This document shows, one piece after another, positions 61,601 to 64,000 of a stretch of 64,000 nt of DNA. Below the pieces are notes generated by a model. It was not told the DNA's origin. It did not search any database and was given only the letters and a program-made list of their open reading frames with translations. The stretch is taken from contig NC_135566.1 of the NCBI RefSeq assembly GCF_964340395.1, positions 5,031,501-5,095,500 on the forward strand. Direction: 5' to 3'. The DNA comes from Glandiceps talaboti (taxonomy: Eukaryota; Hemichordata; Enteropneusta; Spengelidae). The position numbers and the translations under genes were made by a program. Within the stretch, counting starts at the first letter, position 1; every line of letters starts with the position of its first letter.

Positions 61601-63566
61601 GCTGTGTTTTAGCAACAAACACACACAAGAAAACAATTCCAAATTTCTGATTTTCATACCATTTCATTACCATACATTTTGGAAACTATGTGACAAACTA
61701 CAATGCCAATATACAAAAACAAAAATATGCAAAATCAGTCTTTTTTAAAAATATATTTTTTTCTTCCGACTTACGTTTCCTTGTAGAGATGAAGTATTCC
61801 CTTTGTAATCTCCACACTGGGATTACCAGAAAAGAAGCAGATTTCACTGGGTACTCTTGAAACGGGACTATGACTAATCCTACTTGTACCACTTCCTGGT
61901 CGGCTTGTCTTGGTAATAAACTCTTCACCATCGTCTAACATGCTATCATGTACAGGTATTTGCGATAATTTGACCGATTGTTTCTTTTTGCCACTGGATG
62001 TACCAGCTACTTCTGCATAAGTAACAATTTTACAAGTTTCTTCATGTATTAGCTTGCTGCTCTTCTTCAGTTTAGCATTCTCTTTGTCATATTGAATTTC
62101 TTTTCCTTCATCTTTGTTGTTGTCATTGGCAACTTTAACATCCTCTTCTTGTGCCTCATTGTTTCTGTCATGTGCATCCTCTGTACACTGTGTTGGTCCA
62201 TCTTCATTTTTCTTACTCATTGTATCAACTTCTGAAGACTCTGATGTGGTTTCAACTTCATCTGTAAAAAGAAGCACCATCAGATCACTAATTAGCTATT
62301 CACATAAGGACAGATGTCTTTCGCTCTTAGCTTATACTTGCTTGTACTAAGGTTCCTGACACACCATTTCTCTGTTGGCTGTGGTGAGAATGTCAAAAAT
62401 ACCATGCAAGCCACTAACCTGAAAGATCCAGGCATAGCTCATGAGGAGACTGGCCAGCACAAACCATGTATCTAGGCTAATCCCCTGAACGCGGAAAAAT
62501 TCTGCGTTACCGAATTAATGGCTTAATGACTACCCAGAGAGTAAATAAACTACGATCAAGTGGAACAAAAGATCACAATGTTAATGGGATTAAAATCTTG
62601 GGGTTTTAACTCAAGAGCAAACAGTGATATTTTCAGAGCAATAACCGATTGACAGTCAGTTCACACCTCAAGTAAGGTATCTTTTCATATGGAAATTATT
62701 TCCAACCTACAGCGTTTGTGCCGGGGAATCTTGGCATAGCTTCTGCTTACAGTAGAAAGTGGTTACATAAATGAACCAATGACTGGACCTTTCAGACTAG
62801 CAAGCCACCTAGTCCAGCACAATTGAAGGATATCCACAGCCTTCCCTAACCCCGAGGAGGACATGACATTCCTCAAAGAATCAATAACAACAACTCTGGA
62901 TATTGTTACAGTCTGTAAGGTACATGTACACCATGATGGGGCGCCCTCACACATCCGCCAACCCATTTCACATAGAGCAAGGCTGTGAGTGTGGAACGAC
63001 GCAACATATCTTACAGTCTGGAAGGTACACCATGACAGGACGCCCTCACACATTGGCTAGGTACGTGGAACGACGCAACATATCATACAGTCTGGATACT
63101 GTTACAGTCATTGTCTTTATTCTGGTAACAATCTGAGATTGTTGATAAATGCAATAGCTCTCAGAGACATATAGCTGTGCTTCTTTAAGATGTGAATGTG
63201 AGAGTAAGATCTAACACTAGTGTGGAATGATACAGATAAAATGCAAAAGAGGTGTGAAAGGAATTGATGTGTGTTAAAATGAAAATTCACAAAATATACT
63301 GCATGCAAATATCTATCATCCTCATAAACTATCTTACCAGATTTCAATGTCTCTATTGTAATCTCTCCCATCTGACGTTCACCTCGGCATTTTTGGACAA
63401 GGGTAGGATGTCCTTTGTCCCTTTTTCTTTCTTCTCCTTGAAGATTATCATGACTAGGTTTGCCATCATTGCCTAGGGTTGGCATACCATCTTTCAGTGA
63501 GCTGTTATTGTTTTGGCCTTGTTCTGTATCATCATGTTGATCTGTATTGACCTGGTGACCGGACAT
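52572..63566 (-). CDS. BRAP: BRCA1-associated protein BRAP/IMP (RING E3 ligase), 12 exons; 5' end uncertain
   Basis: Exons in gene order: 63566-63338, 62261-61775, 60834-60645, 60060-59947, 59402-59257, 58783-58708, 56988-56850, 55680-55568, 54875-54786, 53902-53738, 53213-53118 and 52757-52572. They total 2031 nt, 676 aa plus TAG, with all phases matching. Human BRAP is 592 aa; the excess is a low-complexity acidic segment in exon 2. The RRM-like BRAP2 domain (~217-330) has [10 protein letters not shown] and [19 protein letters not shown]. The RING (~354-393) is complete (C354, C357, C373, H375, H378, C381, C390, C393), followed by a UBP-type zinc finger (~407-470; [14 protein letters not shown]) and a C-terminal coiled coil (~500-640). 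BRAP is a cytoplasmic Ras-responsive ligase that restrains MAPK scaffolding and retains some NLS cargo. ATG 63566 has an in-frame TAG 20 codons upstream, but vertebrate BRAP has further N-terminal residues, so an upstream exon outside the window is possible. Confidence 0.93.
52958..53050. mobile_element. MITE-like element (GCGCCCC family)
   Basis: GTGTAAGATATGTCATGTCC at the left, TGTGTGAGGGCGCCCCATCA in the middle-right and TGCACCTTACCGACT at the right end, matching 7112-7244 over both ends. Lies in a BRAP intron. Confidence 0.6.
55684..56669. repeat. 54-bp minisatellite, 18 copies, derived from the BRAP exon 8 acceptor region
   Basis: Unit (plus strand) TATCTATGGACATAGTTACA, then GATAGACAGATTTTGTAATG and TGTGACTTTTTCAA. 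It fills most of the 1169-bp intron between BRAP exons 56988-56850 and 55680-55568. One copy is 3 bp short (near 55889). The period of 54 keeps a minus-strand frame open for 357 codons as 18-residue repeats; it is not spliced in frame and is intronic. Confidence 0.95.
56850..60060 (-). CDS. BRAP: BRAP exons 4-7: end of RRM-like domain, RING and UBP zinc finger
   Basis: Exon 59947-60060 encodes [20 protein letters not shown]. Exon 59257-59402 encodes [17 protein letters not shown] and CNHSFHSGC. Exon 58708-58783 supplies the last RING cysteines CPVCRY and the first UBP pair CMIC. Exon 56850-56988 encodes [16 protein letters not shown] and [17 protein letters not shown]. The RING reads across the 59257/58783 junction as WGDTSCPVCR. 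Confidence 0.93.
57355..57454. mobile_element. MITE-like element (GGGC...CCTTACAG family)
   Basis: Left end AGATTGCAAGATATGTTGTG, internal CGATATGTGAGGGCACTACG and right end GGCATACCTTACAGACTACA. It is inverted-terminal like 7112-7244 and lies in a BRAP intron. Confidence 0.6.
58378..58620 (-). repeat. ~250-bp dispersed repeat family, inverted copy
   Basis: On the minus strand it reads AAAGGGGAACACCATTCCAG, GAAATATGGACTTTTTCATA, AACTAAGGATTCTGGAGATT, GATTTTACATCACCCACAAT, TACTTGCAATTTCAGAGAAA, TTGCATCATGGGAGCCAGCA and ATATTCATGAGTC. Lies in the BRAP intron between exons 6 and 7. Confidence 0.75.
58910..59067. repeat. 18-bp tandem array inside a dispersed repeat
   Basis: Five copies of CCATATTGGATTCTACGG start at about 58966 and recur every 18 bp. 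The flanks TCTTGTTTTCAA, CAATCAACAATCTTTT and AAATGGCTCAATTTTGATAT match the single-core relative at 32380-32490. Lies in a BRAP intron. Confidence 0.85.
59847..59914 (-). repeat. Decayed intronic duplicate of the 3' part of BRAP exon 4 with donor
   Basis: On the BRAP strand it reads TCTATTGAAACTGAACTAA and ends AAATCTGAG|gtaagact. The true exon end at 59947 is preceded by TCTATTGAACCTGAACTATG and ends GAATCTGAG|gtaaga. Similarity is about 80%, with small deletions. The intact-looking donor is about 92 bp downstream of the real one. Confidence 0.8.
60275..60510. mobile_element. SINE-like repeat, copy 2
   Basis: Contains GTCCTTGGGCAAGATTTGAA, GTGCCTCAGTCAATTCAGCT, GTATAATTGGGGACCTGGTA, GGATAGAGGTTG and a tail GTAAAGTGCTTTGAGCAC. 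It matches 12600-12830 in order. The CCTTGGGCAAG...GCTGTATAA phrase and GTAAAGYGCTTTGAGC tail resemble metazoan tRNA-derived SINEs as I remember them; no tRNA-like head was identified. Confidence 0.55.
60645..63566 (-). CDS. BRAP: BRAP exons 1-3 as seen: N-terminal region and most of the RRM-like domain
   Basis: Exon 63338-63566 ends [10 protein letters not shown], matching the vertebrate IIETMKS segment. Exon 61775-62261 is unusually long (487 nt) and mostly Lys/Glu/Asp/Ser-rich, then enters the domain at [15 protein letters not shown]. Exon 60645-60834 encodes [19 protein letters not shown] and [17 protein letters not shown]. The 5' limit of the first exon may be a splice acceptor at 63573/63572 or 63578/63577. 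Confidence 0.88.
62906..63096. mobile_element. Two adjoining MITE-like elements sharing a terminal repeat
   Basis: Element 1 (62906-63018) runs ACAGTCTGTAAGGTACATGT, CGCCCTCACACATCCGCCAA to GTGGAACGACGCAACATATC and TTACAGTCTGG. Element 2 (about 63013-63095) starts on that same CAGTCTGG end and repeats CGCCCTCACACATTGGCTAG and GGAACGACGCAACATATCAT. Both are in the first BRAP intron seen here. Confidence 0.7.
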
Positions 63567-64000
63567 TCTACTCTGAGCTACAGATGTGGACAGAAAACAT
63601 AAATTAAGTCTTACCAGTAAGTTCTAAAGCAACATTTATCGATAAATCAAACCTACCAACTCGGCTGAATCAGAGTCAAAACATGGGTAATTATAATATT
63701 TTATTATTTATATGCTCTTTGGTACAGCATCCTCTTATGACCATTTTCACACTACACACAAGTGATGCCAGTTCAAGCTGCATTCTTTGTTTCCCCATAT
63801 AACACTATCATGTATTCGGTATGCACATGTCTTGAAGTTGATATGGTCTCTAGTATATGTCTTGAAGTCGATATGATCATGGAGGTATAAGGGACTGGTT
63901 GTATCTAAAGTATTTAAGTTTACCCTAACATCAGTCTCAAAGTGGAGACATCCATATGAAGCAGAAACAGGGAGCAACTGATTTAACCTTTTAAAGCCTG
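63567..64000. other. Window end, upstream of the first recognised BRAP exon
   Basis: No exon was recognised. It should be BRAP intron or 5' flanking DNA. There is a short near-repeat at 63820-63880 (ATGTCTTGAAGTTGATATG, ATGTCTTGAAGTCGATATG). Confidence 0.5.

Noticed and set aside
63615-63652. Candidate 38-bp upstream BRAP exon with AG/GT borders and matching phase
   Set aside because: It would leave an intron of only 37 bp before the next exon, too short for normal animal splicing, and the encoded residues do not clearly match the BRAP N-terminus.

Overview
The window is animal nuclear DNA. Genes are split into many short exons with GT..AG introns, reading frame is conserved across every junction, and introns and intergenic DNA are full of microsatellites, minisatellites and small dispersed repeats. 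Nothing prokaryotic, organellar or viral was recognised. The three genes are conserved bilaterian single-copy genes. The A+T-rich composition, the intron sizes and the repeat families suggest an invertebrate bilaterian; a hemichordate, cephalochordate or lophotrochozoan would all fit, and I cannot choose between them.

Layout. (1) 352-3429, plus strand: the 3' eight coding exons of THOC6, a WD-repeat subunit of the THO/TREX mRNA-export complex; its 5' part lies outside the window. (2) 3430-9193: convergent intergenic DNA and the probable 3' UTR of GIT, with MITE-like and tandem repeats and a cluster of CTCF-like motifs. (3) 9194-49884, minus strand: a complete GIT gene (ArfGAP, ankyrin repeats, Spa2-homology domain, coiled coil, paxillin-binding FAT-like end) in 17 coding exons, 788 aa, with a 24-kb first intron. 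(4) 49885-52571: the TATA-less GIT promoter region, then the probable BRAP 3' UTR. (5) 52572-63566 or beyond, minus strand: BRAP (IMP/BRAP2; RRM-like, RING, UBP zinc finger, coiled coil) in 12 recognised coding exons, at least 676 aa. The last 0.4 kb has no recognised exon.

THOC6 acts in nuclear mRNA export, GIT in Arf and focal-adhesion/PIX-PAK signalling, and BRAP as a Ras-responsive E3 ligase on MAPK scaffolds. GIT and BRAP lie head-to-tail on the same strand and THOC6 converges on GIT. I see no sign that the three form a pathway or operon.

No new biological system stands out. The most distinctive signal is structural: in four introns of THOC6 and BRAP the edge of a coding exon, with its splice site, has been tandemly duplicated into the adjacent intron. 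One case has grown into an 18-copy, 54-bp minisatellite flanked by two intact copies of the BRAP splice acceptor. Several unnamed dispersed repeat families are also defined here by comparing copies within the window.
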